64,000 nucleotides of DNA, taken from Saprospiraceae bacterium. GTDB taxonomy: Bacteria; Bacteroidota; Bacteroidia; Chitinophagales; Saprospiraceae. Numbering within the stretch: position 1 is the first letter of the stretch; every line of letters starts with the position of its first letter. The notes under the pieces were generated by a model. It was not told where the DNA came from, did not search any database, and saw only the letters and a list, made by a program, of their open reading frames with translations. Location: NCBI GenBank assembly GCA_016714085.1, contig JADJNW010000011.1, positions 1 through 64,000 of the forward strand. The letters are read 5' to 3'. Positions 19,932 to 33,108 of the stretch are shown in pieces. The position numbers were made by a program, and so were the translations under genes.

Positions 19932-22304
19932 GTGATCCGAAATTACTTCAAAATTACAATTCGAAATTCACTGAAAAACAAAACTTTTTCAGCAATTAAT
20001 ATCCTGGGCTTATCACTTGGGCTGACGGTTTGCTTGCTGATTGCTGCTTATGTAGTGTATGAAACGGGTTATGATCGTTTTAATGAGAATTATAAAATAT
20101 TATATCGAGTTGCGCAGCATCAAGATCAGAATGGTATTTGGTATAAAGTAGGCAGAACGCCCATCAAATTAGCGCCTACGCTGAAAACCGAATTTCCCGA
20201 AGTAGAAAATGCGACTCGTTTTGCCATGTGGGGCAATGTGTTATTAAGTAATGAAGATAAAAGTTTAGACGAGCCAGGCGCTATTTATGCTGAATCGGCG
20301 CTTTTTGAAATGTTTAGCTTCCCATTTGTAACAGGAAATGCACACCAAGCTTTAGCCAATCCAAATTCGATTGTTTTAACAGAAACTACCGCAAAGAAAT
20401 ATTTTGGCGACACCAATCCTATTGGTAAAATGCTGATTCTCAATCAACAATACCCACTCCAAGTCACCTGGCGTGCTGTATGATTTACCTCCACAATCCC
20501 ATTTACAATTCGATTTTGTCATTCCTTTTGAATTTATAAAAAACTACGGGGTACCAATTTTGATGATTGGGGCGGAAATGGATATTACACATATGTTCAA
20601 TTGAAAGACGCAGCGCGGCAATCGGCAATTGACTCAAAATTACGGTTTATCCCAAAAAAATAATCTTGGTTGGGATGGCATGAAATTATATTTACAACCA
20701 TTATCTGATATTCATTTAAAATCAGCATTTGATTTTAATACCGATTTTGGCGAGCGCGGGGACATTCGTTATGTGCGTTTTTTATTATATTGGCTTTAGT
20801 GGTTTTATTATTAGGATGTCTGAATTTTATGAATCTTTCCACGGCGCGGGCGCTGAAACGTGCGAAAGAAGTGGGCTTACGCAAAACCATCGGTGCAAAA
20901 CGCAGACATTTAGTGACCCAATTTTTAGGAGAGTCTTTATTAATTGTAATAATTGCTGGATTCTTATCTTTGGTTTTGTAAAATTATCTATGCCTGCCTT
21001 TAGTAATTTTATTGAAAAACCAATTTCTTTTCAATTTAATAATATTCAATTTTGGCTCATATTTAGTGCGATTATTTTGGCAACTGCTTTATTTGCAGGA
21101 AGTTACCCAGCTTTTGTTTTGTCTTCTTATCGCCCCATTAAAGTATTACGTGGACAAAATGTGGCTACTACTTCCGGTATTAATTTGCGGAAAGCATTGG
21201 TGGTTACACAGTTTACTTTGGCAATTATAATGTCCGTCGCGGTGTTGGTTATTTACCAGCAATTACATTTCATAAGTAATAAAAAATTAGGAATTAATAA
21301 AGATAGCATCATATATGTAGAAATGAAAGGCGGTTTGCAAAAGAATTATAATGTTATAAAAGGAAGCGTTATTACAATACCCTGCTATTGAATCGGTTAC
21401 GGCAACTAATTTTTACAGTATGCCTTTCAAATGGGTGGGCAGTAGTGGCATTCGGCGCCTGCGGATTGATGGTAAGCATCCTGGTAAGGAATTGAATATC
21501 AGTTCGTTCGATACGGATTTTGATTTTATTGAAACGATGGGCATCGAAATAGCAGCGGGCAGGAGTTTTTCTAAAGAATTCATTACGGATACGGCAAATT
21601 ATATTTTAAATGAAGAGGCAGTACGACAATTAGAAATCGAAAATCCGATTGGAAAAACCTTTGATTATGGCGTGAAAGGCACGATTGTCGGTGTTATGAA
21701 AGATTTTCACTTTTCAAAATTGAAAGATAAAATTGAGCCAGCTATTTTAAAAATTCGCCCGGCAGAAGCAAATTATTTACTCGCTCGTATCAAATCGGAT
21801 AATATTAATAATACCATTCAAACGATTACAAAATTAAGCAATCAATACAGCGAAGGTTATCCTGTAGAAATACACTTTTTGGAAGCCGATTATGAACAAT
21901 TATATCAACAGGAACGCACTACTGAAACACTATTCGGCGGCTTCACTGCCCTGGCAATTTTCATTTCCTGTCTCGGTTTATTTGGATTAGTAACACATAC
22001 AGCAGAGACAAGAACTAAAGAAATTGGCATACGTAAAGTATTGGGTGCCAATGTGGCACAAATAGTCGCGATTTTATCACAAGATTTTTTACGCTTAATA
22101 ATAATCGCCATTGTTATTGCAATGCCTTTGTCTTGGTGGGGTACGAGTCGCTGGCTGGAAAATTTTGCGTATCGGATTAATATTACATTTTGGATATTTT
22201 TTTTAGCAGGAGGTATAATGATTTTCGTAGCCTTGCTAACTATTGGTTTACAAAGCATCCGGGCAGCACGAGCAAATCTACTGAATTCACTGCGAGATGA
22301 ATAA
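19932..22304 (+). pseudogene. MacB/FtsX-type ABC permease, copy 3 (at least six frameshifts)
   Basis: The start is GTG at 19932, directly after GAAAGCT, where neighbouring copies have ATG. The most broken copy: indels near 20468, 20545, 20646, 20780, 20978 and 21361. When frames are joined, the protein runs through both halves (RAKEVGLRKTIGAK; RTKEIGIRKVLGAN) with no missing domain and ends NLLNSLRDE instead of the usual NPV(E/D)SL. Confidence 0.7.
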
Positions 22305-22385
22305 AAAATACAAATGTAATACATTATAATGTAACTATGTAATAAGTGATTAAAATGAGGCTTTTAAGTCATAAAATCGAAAGCT

Positions 22386-24734
22386 ATGGTCCGAAACTAT
22401 TTCAAAATCGCAGTGCGCACTTTGCTCAAGCAGCGCGCTTTTTCTATTGTTAATATCATTGGCTTGTCATTCGGCATGGCGGCTTCTTTCATTATTTTGA
22501 ATTATTTAAATTTTGAGCGGAGTTATGATACTTTTAATGAAAAAGCTGATCGTATTTACCGCGTTCCAATGCAAATCACCGAAAAGGCGGCGCGACGCAA
22601 ACTTTCGCTTTTACGTATCCGCCGGTAGCTACCTCTATGCTAAATGATTTCCCGGAAGTGGAGGCTGCCGTGCGCTGGCGCGGTCAGGGTGGCGTGATAC
22701 AAGTGGGTGCAGATGAAGTAAATTATACAGAACCAGGTAGGCTTTTCTTTGTAGATCGGTCGGTTTTTGATGTTTTTTCTTTTCCCTTTGTAAAAGGGAA
22801 TGCGGCTACGGCATTAAAAGGACTAAATGATATTGTAATAACCGAGTCAACTGCTAAAAAATATTTTGGCAATGCCGAGCCGATTGGTCAAACCATTCAT
22901 TATCGAGATGAAGATTATACTGTGAGTGCTGTTTTAAAAGACAACGGCGGTCGTATTCGGGATAATTGGGGCTGGTCGGATTATTATACATACATTCTAT
23001 TAAAACCCGGAGCAGATGTAAATAAATTACAAGCCAAGATGCCTGCCTTCGCCGAGCGATATAAAGGTGAAGATATGAAGGAAACAAATTATACGATGCA
23101 ATTTGATTTACAACCTTTAAAAGATATTCATTTAAAATCATATTATGATTATGAATTTCCGGGTAATGGAAATTTTAAATATTTAGGTTTTTTAGCAATT
23201 GCTGGCGTTTTAATATTAATAATCGCCTGGATTAATTATATCAATTTATCCACCGCCCGTGCGCTCGACCGCTCCAAAGAAGTGGGCATTCGCAAGGTTG
23301 TAGGTGCTTTCCGGCACCAGTTGATCCGGCAGTTTTTAGCAGAATCTTTTTTTAGTCAATATTATATCTATCATATTGGGTGTAATAATTTTCAAATTTC
23401 ATTACCTTATTTCCCGGAATTAGTCGGTAAAGAAATCCCTGGATTTAGTTTCATGAATTGGCAATTCTGGTCGGCTTTAGCAGGAATGTTTATAATTGGC
23501 TCCTTATTGGCAGGGTTTTATCCGGCGTTTGTCATGTCTGCTTTCCGCCCGATTCAGGTTTTGAAAGGCGGCACGATTATCGAAACCGGTCGTAGTGGAA
23601 ATAATTTATTGCGTAAAGTGCTGGTAGTAGGGCAGTTCGCAGCAGCAATTATGCTGATTGCTGGCGTGGTAGGTTTGTATCGACAAATGCAGTACATACG
23701 CCACATTGATTTAGGTGTAAATATTGATCAAACGTTGGTGGTGCAGGAAGTCATCTTCCGAGATAGCGCTGCTTTGTTAAAGTGAAATCAATGCTGACCG
23801 AATTCGAGCGTCAATCTGAGATTTCGGCTGCTTCTGCTTCAACCGACATTCCTGGCAAGGAAGTAGGGAACTCGACTGGGTTTTGGAAAAAAGGCACAAC
23901 GAATGAAAAACGCGCTCGCACTTTGGGCGTTGATACTAAATTCATTGATAATTATGGACTGAAAATCATTGCCGGACGAGCGTTTGGGGATGATTTTGGT
24001 ACGGAACAAACGAATGTGATTCTGAATGAAACGGCAGCACGTGTTTTTGGATTTGAAACGCCAGAATCTGCTGTTGGTCAACAAATTACATATTCTGATG
24101 GCGACCTCACTGTTGTGGGTATCTTGAAAGATTATCACCAGCAATCTTTGCGCGATGATTATGATCCGATTGTTTTTTATGCAAATACTGGAAGTTGGAG
24201 TTATTATTCGCTCAAAGTGACGACCAGTGATATGCAAAAAAACGCTGGCAAACGTTGAAAAAAGTCTGGAAATCTTACTTTCCGGGCAGTCCCTTCCAAA
24301 CCTTTTTCCTGGATGAATTTTATAATGCACAATATAAAGCAGATCAGCAGTTTAACACCATTTTATGGAGTTTCACGCTTTTGGCGATTGTGGTCGCTTG
24401 CTTGGGCTTATTAGGTTTATCCGCATTTACATTATCGAAAAAATCAAAAGAAATCAGTATTCGTAAAGTATTGGGTGCCAGTGCAGGGCAAATTGTTTCC
24501 TTGGTGACCAAAGAATATTTGGCATTGATATTAATAGCAAGTGTACTTGCCTTACCCTTAGCTTATTATCTCATGAATACCTGGTTGCAGAGTTATGTCT
24601 TCCGCATTGAAATCGGTTGGTGGTTTTTTGTATTGCCCATCATCGCCATTCTTGTCATTGCATTTGGGGCCATTGGATGGCAGAGTGTACGCGCAGCGCA
24701 AGCGAATCCTGCGGAGGCTTTGAAGGCGGAGTGA
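22386..24734 (+). pseudogene. MacB/FtsX-type ABC permease, copy 4 (about six frameshifts)
   Basis: Indels lie near 22585, 23781, 24238 and 24260. A compensating pair lies at the T7 run 23346-23352 and near 23388: between these the given frame reads FFSQYYIYHIGCNNF, while the shifted frame gives a proper membrane helix (LVNIISIILGVIIF). The second-half loop is KSKEISIRKVLGAS, the most divergent version; the first is RSKEVGIRKVVGAF. It ends NPAEALKAE. Confidence 0.7.
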
Positions 24735-24835
24735 TTTGGAGACACGGGGAATTGGTGACCGGGAGACGAAGGGAATTGGAGCGTTTATTATCGGTTAACA
24801 GTTATTGGGTTTTTAAACTTTAAAGGAGGAAAAAT

Positions 24836-25565
24836 ATGAAAAAAATAAAGGGAGTTATTTATCTTATTTTAATTTTTCAAGTTGCTTGTCAGACGATAAA
24901 TAAAGAAAAAATCAATCTAAAACAATCTGATAATCAGGAGGAAATTTCTAAAAGATATGTAAAAAAGGATATCCTCATTTCTAATTATCTGCCGAAAGTT
25001 AAAATTGAAGTAAATAAAGAATTTCGATATATAGGAAATTTTGATTTTGAAATAATTGCTTCATCAGACGAATGGCCTAAGGAATTTATTGGAAAGCCTA
25101 TCGCAGCAGGTGAAAGATTCGTTTTTGCAAAGACAGATTCCAATAAAAAAATCGAAAAGTTATTCATTGTTCAGTTCGAGGGGTTTCTTACTGATAACGA
25201 TTTTACATACAACTATAATTTTACAAATGCAGATTCTATAGGGAATAATAGGTATCGTCACAACACCTGGTTTTACGATAGTAAGCAAATGGCTGAACAA
25301 AATCCTCAAAATGAAAATGCAAAAACCAGAAATTTTTACAGGACAAAGGATTTGATTCAGAGGATCAAGTTATGATGTCAAGATTCGTAGGATTGCAAGT
25401 GAAGACAGGCGCAACGAGATTATTATATTTTATTTTGAAATGCTGAAAGAGACAACTGGCTATTCCTTAACAGAATGGGAGAACGCTGTATCAAAAGACA
25501 AAGCAATTTTAATAGAAAAAGACTTTATTGAAAGATCGAAGCAAAGCTTTACAATTTTGGAATAA
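24836..25565 (+). CDS. Hypothetical lipoprotein within the permease array (one frameshift)
   Basis: It starts MKKIKGVIYLILIFQVAC, a lipoprotein signal with Cys at 18, preceded by an AAAGGAGG sequence that is an unusually good ribosome-binding site for this region. The first frame stops at 25375, but a frame opening just before it continues to 25565 (YDVKIRRIASEDRRNEIII ... ERSKQSFTILE), so the intact protein is probably about 240 residues with an indel near 25345-25360. No family recognised. It interrupts the permease series and may be periplasmic. Confidence 0.6.
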
Positions 25566-25655
25566 AATGACCATGGAATTATGATGTATTGCGCCCTTAT
25601 TATTAACTGTTTAAAATATTACAAACAGAACACTGAAATTATAAAACCTGAAGCT

Positions 25656-28021
25656 ATGTGGAAGAATTATATCAAAATTGCTTTTCGCAATATGGCGAAG
25701 CATAGAGGCTATACCATTATTAATCTAGCGGGTTTGACCATTGGCATTACCGTGTGTTTTTTATTGAGTTTGTGGGTAAAAGATGAATTATCTTATGATC
25801 GTTTTCACACGAATGCAGAGAACATTTACAGGGGGCTTTGGAAAGCGCGCTTTGGTGATAATGAGTGGAATATTCCTGTAATCCCAGTGCCCGTAGCGCC
25901 TACGCTGGAGCGGGAATTCCCGGAGGTAGAAGCCACCACGCAGTTTATATCTGGCGGCTCGACTTTTAAAAAGGCGATGAATTTGTTCGGGAACAAAATA
26001 TTGTTTTGCGGATAATCAGTTTTTGATGTATTCACCGTCAAATTTATTGCAGGCGACCCGAAAACCGTGCTGGAAGCGCCGGATGCTATTGTTTTAACTC
26101 AGGAATCGGCTGAAAAATATTTTCCCAATCAAAATGCTATTGGCAAAACCGTAGAACGCAATGATGGTAAGCTTTTCAAAGTAACGGGCATCGTTGAGGA
26201 TTTTCCGACGCAATCGCATTTTCATTTTGGTTTTCTCGCACCTCTAAAAACGTTACCGATTGTTGAGCAACGCAAGGAACAATGGGGATCTGCTACGGTT
26301 TATACTTATGTAAAACTTCAGCCTGGTAGCGATGCAGATGTCTTGAATGAAAATTTCAAGCATATATAAAGAAGCATTTTGCAGATTCATTTACGGAATC
26401 CGGGAATTACACAAGTTTCCCATTGCAACCGATGCTGGATATTCATTTAAAATCCAATCTGAAACAGAATTAGAGACAAATGGAAATTTATCTTATGTCT
26501 ATTTGTTTGGTATTATTGGATTTATCATTCTTTTATTGGCTTGTATCAATTTTGTCAACCTGGCTACGGCTCGTTCGATGACACGCGCACGGGAGGTGGG
26601 CGTTCGCAAAGTATTGGGTTCGCAGCGGGTTCAACTCATTCGTCAGTTTTTTGCAGAGTCCTTTCTTTATGTAGCAATTGCAGTTGTGTTCGCAGGCTTA
26701 TTAGCCAATTTATTATTACCGGCTTTTAATGATTTCACCGGTAAAACTTTGACAATTGATTTCCTAAACTCACCTTTTGTACTGGCATTATTGGCCGGAT
26801 TCGCTTTATTGGTAACGCTTTTGGCGGGCTCTTTCCCTGCGTTTTTCTTGTCTTCTTTTGCTCCGATTTCGGTCTTGAAAGGCAGTTTAATAAAAATCGG
26901 CGGCAAAGAATTTCTTCGTAAAGGACTGGTAGTCACACAGTTTTGTATTTCAACGACATTAATTATCGGCACTTTGGTCGTGTGGCGACAATTGGATTTT
27001 TTACAAAATGAACGCTTAGGCTTCGACAAAGAACAAGTATTGGTGATCAATCGGGCGACGCCTTAGGGCAAAATTATAATACTTTTTAGATCAAATTCGA
27101 GCACTTCCACAAGTGCTAAAGGCTTCAGCTACGCAAAACCTGCCTGGCAAAGGCTTTGATTCAAGCTTGTTCCTGCCCGAACAACCTGCCAATTATACAG
27201 AAACGTCGCTTTCCTACACTTTTGCCGATGAGCAAATTGTAGAGGTTCTAGAATTGGAAATCGTCGAAGGACGCAACTTTTCAAAGGATTTAGCGAGCGA
27301 TTCTTCTGCTTTTCTCATCAATGAAACGGCGGCGAAAGCCTTGGGCTGGGATCAACCAATTGGCAGACAACTCAATTATGGCAATTTTATTAAAGGTCCG
27401 GTTATCGGCGTGATTAAAGATTTTCATTTTGAATCCTTGCACTATGAGATGAAACCCCTTGATTATCCTGCATTCTCGCTGAATACCTCATTGATTGCTG
27501 TTCGCCTACAATCAAATAATATGAATGGCAGCATTGCCACCATTCAAAATCTCTGGAAAGAATTCGCACCGACCTCCGTGTTTGAATACACTTTCTTGGA
27601 CGAAGATTATCAGAAGCTATATGAGAAAGAGCAGCGCATGGGGCAAGTGTTTATTGCTTTTTCCATCCTGGCGATTTTTATTGCTTGCTTGGGTTTGTTT
27701 GGTTTATCGGCTTACATCGCTGAGCAGCGCACCAAAGAAATTGGCATTCGCAAGGTGCTAGGCGCTTCTATTACAGACATTGCTGCTATGCTTTCCAAGG
27801 ATTTTGTCAAGCTGGTATTGCTCGCAGCCATTATTGCCTTCCCACTGGCGTGGTGGGGCATGAGCAAATGGCTCGAAGATTTCGCGTATCGCACACAGAT
27901 AGAATGGTGGATGTTTGCGGTAGCAGGTGTTGGAGCATTAGGAATTGCCTTGCTAACCGTGAGTTTTCAAGCGATTCGAGCTGCGGTGGCGAATCCGGTA
28001 GAATCTTTAAAGACAGAGTGA
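25656..28021 (+). pseudogene. MacB/FtsX-type ABC permease, copy 5 (about six frameshifts)
   Basis: The start ATG 25656 follows GAAGCT. Indels near 25976, 26020, 26366, 26458, 27053 and 27087 interrupt the coding sequence; the remaining blocks align without loss to the intact copies. The loops are RAREVGVRKVLGSQ and RTKEIGIRKVLGAS. From 27113 to the stop the frame is continuous and ends NPVESLKTE. Confidence 0.72.
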
Positions 28022-28112
28022 TTAGGAGATCGGAGATTATGTGATTTGAGGACTACGAGAAGTAAGGAACTATAACACCATAACACTTAAGAACTATAAA
28101 ATCATTAATATC

Positions 28113-30531
28113 ATGTGGAAGACAAACTTAAAGCTATCCATGCGCTACCTGTGGAATCATAAGCGCTATACTTCAATGAATATCCTGGCGTTGACGCTGG
28201 GTTTTTTTCTGTTTTATAGTGTTGAGCGCTTGGGTTGGCAGCGAGTTGAATTTTGACACACAATATCCCAATGTCTATCGCTTGATACAAGTCGAAAAGA
28301 TGAAGATGGGAAAGTACGCGAAATTGCAACAACAAGTCCAAGATTGGGGCGCGAGGCTAATCAACAACTCCCTGATATTGAAGCTGTTACTCAAATATTG
28401 GTGATGGGACGCTTGACCGTTGGCAATAATGTGTCGGAGCGGCAGTATGAGCGGATTTCAACGATTGATTCCAATTTTTTCAAGGTCTTTCCACAAACTT
28501 TCAAAGAAGGGACATCTGCTACTGTTTTCTCCCAAGCAAACGGCGTGCTATTGCAGGAAAGATTAGCAACTAAATATTTTGGTAAAGAAAATGCCTTTCA
28601 GAAGGATTTATTTACTAATCGCTTTCCAAGTGTGGTGGCGGGAGTCATCGAGGACTTGCCCAAGAATACGCATTTGGATGCAGATTTGATGGTGCCGGAA
28701 CAAACGGTTGCGGCTGCTTTCGATTGGTATAATGAATATGTAACAACCAATTGGGTAGATAATTCTTTTGTAACTTATTTCAAGCTAAGGCCCGATGCAA
28801 ATATTGACGCCATTGAGCGGAAAATAACAGCATTAGCAAAGGAACATTGGGATAAGGAAGAGCCGTTCAATAGCACATTTAAGCTACAATCTGTATCAGA
28901 TATTCATTTGTACGCTACTGAAGCAGAAGGCGAAATTAACCAGAATAAGGGAAGCGCTTTCCATGTGCGGATGTTTGCAATTATTGCATTAGCGATTCTA
29001 TTGGTGGCTTGTTTTAATTATGCGGGTTTGGTCAATGTTTCTTTCCTGCAACGCACACATGATATTGGCATTCATAAAACCATCGGCGCTACGCGCCCGC
29101 AATTGCTGCGGCAATTTCTTGCTGAAAGTTTCCCTGATGACTTTGACATCCTTGCTTTTGGCGGTAGGAATTATTTCTATTGCTAAAGATGGTATTGCTC
29201 AAATAATGAATCGTGAATTCGATTGGGCAATGCTATCGCCTATGCAAATCGGTATTATTGCAACAGCAGCCATTGGAGTGGTGTTAGCGTCAACCGCTTA
29301 TCCCGCCTGGATCGCAACAAAAACCGCGCCAGTGCTGGCAATTCGCAATTTGCAAGCAGGGAATGAACGCTGGAGTATTCGACGGGTAGCAACCGTTGCA
29401 CAGTTTACGATGGCAATTGCTTTGCTGGCTTGTGCAGTGATTTTCTATCAGCAAATGCGGTATCTCAAGGATAAATCTTTGGGCTTTGAAATGGATGGTT
29501 TGACCACCATTGACATTAATAGCGGTGCGTTACGGTCTCAATTTCAGGCAATTAAACAAGAATTTTCTAAACTGCCAGAGGTGCAAGCCGTGTCGGTTTC
29601 CTCCAGAGTGCCCGGTGAATGGAAGGATTATGCTATTTCAAATGCGAGAAAACAAGGTACAGAACAGCTCAAAGACCTTATTTTTATTGGCGCAGACGAG
29701 GATTTTCTGGAAACATTCGATATAAAAATGACCGCGGGTTCAAATTTTACTAGCAATCCGGCGGATTCTTCTACGGCATTGCTTAATGAGCTGGCAGTGA
29801 AAGCCTTGGGTTTAGAAGACCCCATTGGTCAATGGATAGAAATCCCAACCGTCAATTGGAGCGGAGATATTGAAAACTTTGAGCCAACGGTTCGCTTGCG
29901 CGTGATTGGCGTAGTAGCAGATTTTCATTTCGAGGATATTCGTCAGCAGATTCGCCCGATGATAATTGGGAATTGGAAAAATCCGATTCAGAATATTGAT
30001 TATTATACACTGAAAATCAATACAAAAGATATGTCAAAAACGATTGCTTCGTTAAAAGCAGTCAACGACAAATTTGACTCTGAGAACCCGATAGAGTTAC
30101 ACTTCCTCGATGAGCAATTCCAGCGCTTTTATGAAGCCGATACCCGCCGCAGTTGGATGCTGATGCTGTTCTCCGGCGTCGTGATTTTGATTGCTTGCCT
30201 TGGCTTGTTCTCAATTACCGCTTTTGCGATTCGGCAACGTACAAAAGAAATTGGTATTCGTAAAGTATTGGGTGCCAGTGTGAAACAAATTGTAACCCTT
30301 ATTTCCAAAGACTTTATGTTGTTGGTAGGACTTTCGGTCGTGCTGGCATTACCGCTTGCCTGGTGGGCGATGAGTCAATGGCTGGAAGATTTTGCATATC
30401 GTATTGATATTCAATGGTGGATGCTAGCCTTGGCGGCAGTTGGCGCAGTGCTGATTGCTTTATTGACCGTGAGTACACAAGCGATTAAAGCGGCATTTGC
30501 GAATCCGGTGGATTCTATTAAGACGGAGTGA
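28113..30531 (+). pseudogene. MacB/FtsX-type ABC permease, copy 6 (three frameshifts)
   Basis: It begins MWKTNLKLSMRYLWNHKRY, a more divergent N-terminus than its neighbours. Frame breaks near 28200 (inside the first membrane helix), 28335 and 29128. The first-half loop is RTHDIGIHKTIGAT, lacking the usual basic and Val residues; the second is standard (RTKEIGIRKVLGAS). Intact from about 29150 to the stop; ends NPVDSIKTE. Confidence 0.72.
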
Positions 30532-30602
30532 TTTGGTGAGTTGAGAACAGGTGACTTGGAGAACAGGGACTAAAAAATTGTAACACCATAAAGTATAAAG
30601 CC

Positions 30603-33019
30603 ATGATTTTCAATTATTTCAAAATCGCGCTTCGTTCCCTTTGGCGTTTCAAGGGATACGCTGTTGTTAATATTATAGGCTTGGCGGCAGGGATTACTTG
30701 TTGTTTACTTATAATGTTATTTGTATATGATGAATGGCAATTTGATCAATTTCATGAAAATGGGGATCATATTTACCGCGTTACGACGATTGAGAAAACA
30801 GAGGATGGCACGCTGCATCATTTAGCCAATGCCTATCCGCCTGTAGCGCCGCGTTTGCAGTCCGCTTTCTCTGAATTAGAGCAGGTCGTGCGCTTTTTCC
30901 CTTATAGCGTTTCTGTAAAAAATCCAGATAATAATACCCTTTTCCAGGAAGAAAAATTCTTCTTCGCTGACTCCTTGTTTTTCAGTATGTTTTCTTTCCA
31001 GCTTGAAAGCGGCAATCCTGCAAATGCTTTGGTGGCGCCTAATGCCGTGGTGTTGACAACAGAAACTGCAAAGCGTTATTTCGGAGATGAAAATCCCATT
31101 GGCAAAACACTGAAAGTAGATGCCGTACACGATTTTGTGATAACTGGTATAGTTGAAAATCCGCCACATAATTCCAGTTTGCAATTTGATTTTGTAGCAG
31201 CCATGCCAAGCATTAGCCATGTGATGGGCACTTGGGTATTAAACTCCGGTAAATCCTGGCATTATCCACCGATGCATACTTTTGTAAAATTGACAGAGGA
31301 TCAATCAATCAGTCGGGTTCAAGATCAAATGAAAGAATTTAATAAAACGAATTTACCTGATTATCTGGTTGATACGTATAGTTTTCAATTTCAGCCTTTT
31401 AAAGAAATTCATTTCCTCCGCTCGAAGGTGATATAGCTATTGCAGTAAGACCGATGTATCTTTATATTTTAGTAATAATCGCTATCATGATTTTGGCGAT
31501 TGCTTGTGTTAATTATATTAATTTATCCTTGTCGCGCCTCATACAGCGCTTGCGGGAAATCGGGATGCGTCGGATATTGGGTGCTCAGAATCGCCAGATT
31601 TTATTTCAAATGCTCACCGAGAGTGTGTTGTACTTGGCGATTGCGTTGGTGTTGGCTATTGGTTTGGTAAACTTCTTTTTGCCTACCTTTAATCATTTGG
31701 TGGACAAGCAGTTAGTGCTGTGGGATTCGCAAAATGTAGTATTAGGCCTGGGCATCATCGGCATGGTGGTCTTCATCGCAGCGCTGGTGTCGTTATTCCC
31801 GGCTTTAGCCTTGTTCCGTTTTCACGTCGGTGGTATTTTAAAATCAGAATACACGAAGGTTTCGCGCAAATTTTCAGGCTTTTCTTTCAAAAATTCTTTT
31901 GTCATCTTTCAATTTACAGTAGCGATTGGCTTGATTGTGGCGACGATGATTGTGCAATATCAGCTTTCCTTTATTCGCACCAAAGACTTAGGCTTGCAGC
32001 CAGACCAAACAATGGTCATTCCCATTCGGGATGAAGCGGTTCAACAGAATTTTGAAGCCGTAAAAAATACGCTTTCTTCTATTTCCGGAGTGGTGTCGGT
32101 ATCGGCGCTGTCCAATTTCCCTTGGGAAGATGGTTTTTATGGCTTCCCTTCTGCCATCGAAGGTCAAGGCAAAAACATTGAAGCTGACCTCCCAACGCTA
32201 TTTGTGGATGAAGATTTCTTGAAAACGATGGGCATGGAAATCAGCAAAGGCAGAGGCTTTTTCAATAATTCAATCGGCGACAAACAAACGGCATTTTTAA
32301 TGAATGAAGCAGCTGCTGAAAAGTATGGCATCAAAGAAGTGGAAGGCATCCGAATCAAAAGTGCATCCACACAGGAAGTGAAAGAGGGCGATTTAATTGG
32401 CATTGTGAAAAATTTTCACATGAAATCTTTACATCATCCAATTGATCCTATTGTATTGACGGTATCTCCCGAAAGTTATTATATCGATAATTTTGTGGTG
32501 CGCCTGAAAACAACGAATCTGGCTCAAACGATTAAGCATTTCTCCGAAAAATGGTCGCAAGTAGCGCCAGATCGCCCCTTTGAATATTTTTTCCTGGATG
32601 AAGCTTTTGCAGAATTGTACCGAAAGGAAGCCCGCATGGGGCAGTTGTTTAGTTATTTCACCATTTTGGCTTTGTTTATTGCCTGTTTGGGAATGTTTGC
32701 ACTGGCGGCTTTTATGAGCGAGCGCAGAACCAAAGAAATTGGTATCCGCAAAGTACTCGGCGCTAATGTAAGCAACATCGTTACTTTACTTTCTAAGGAT
32801 TTTGTCAAGCTGGTATTGGTTTCTGTGATTTTTGCTTTTCCCATTGCCTGGTGGGCGATGAATCGTTGGCTGCAAGATTTTGCATATCGCATTGATATTC
32901 AATGGTGGATGTTCGTGTTGGCGGGAGTAGCAGCGGTAGGAGTTGCTTTACTGACGGTGAGTTTTCAAGCGATTCGGGCAGCGGTGGCGAATCCGGTGGA
33001 GAGTTTGCGCAGTGAATAG
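30603..33019 (+). CDS. MacB/FtsX-type ABC permease, copy 7 (one frameshift)
   Basis: About 805 residues once the single indel near 31425-31435 is bridged; it falls just before the second membrane helix, joining FQPFKEIHFL to YLYILVIIAIMILAIACV. The loops are RLREIGMRRILGAQ and RTKEIGIRKVLGAN. It ends NPVESLRSE. The spacer before it (30532-30602) contains the GTAACACCATAAAG motif seen in other spacers. Confidence 0.78.
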
Positions 33020-33108
33020 GAAAAAGGGATTGGTGAATGGTGAATAGTAACTGGTAAATTGTGATTGGCAACTAGGTAATCTTTGAATAACTATAAACAG
33101 CTTACGTT

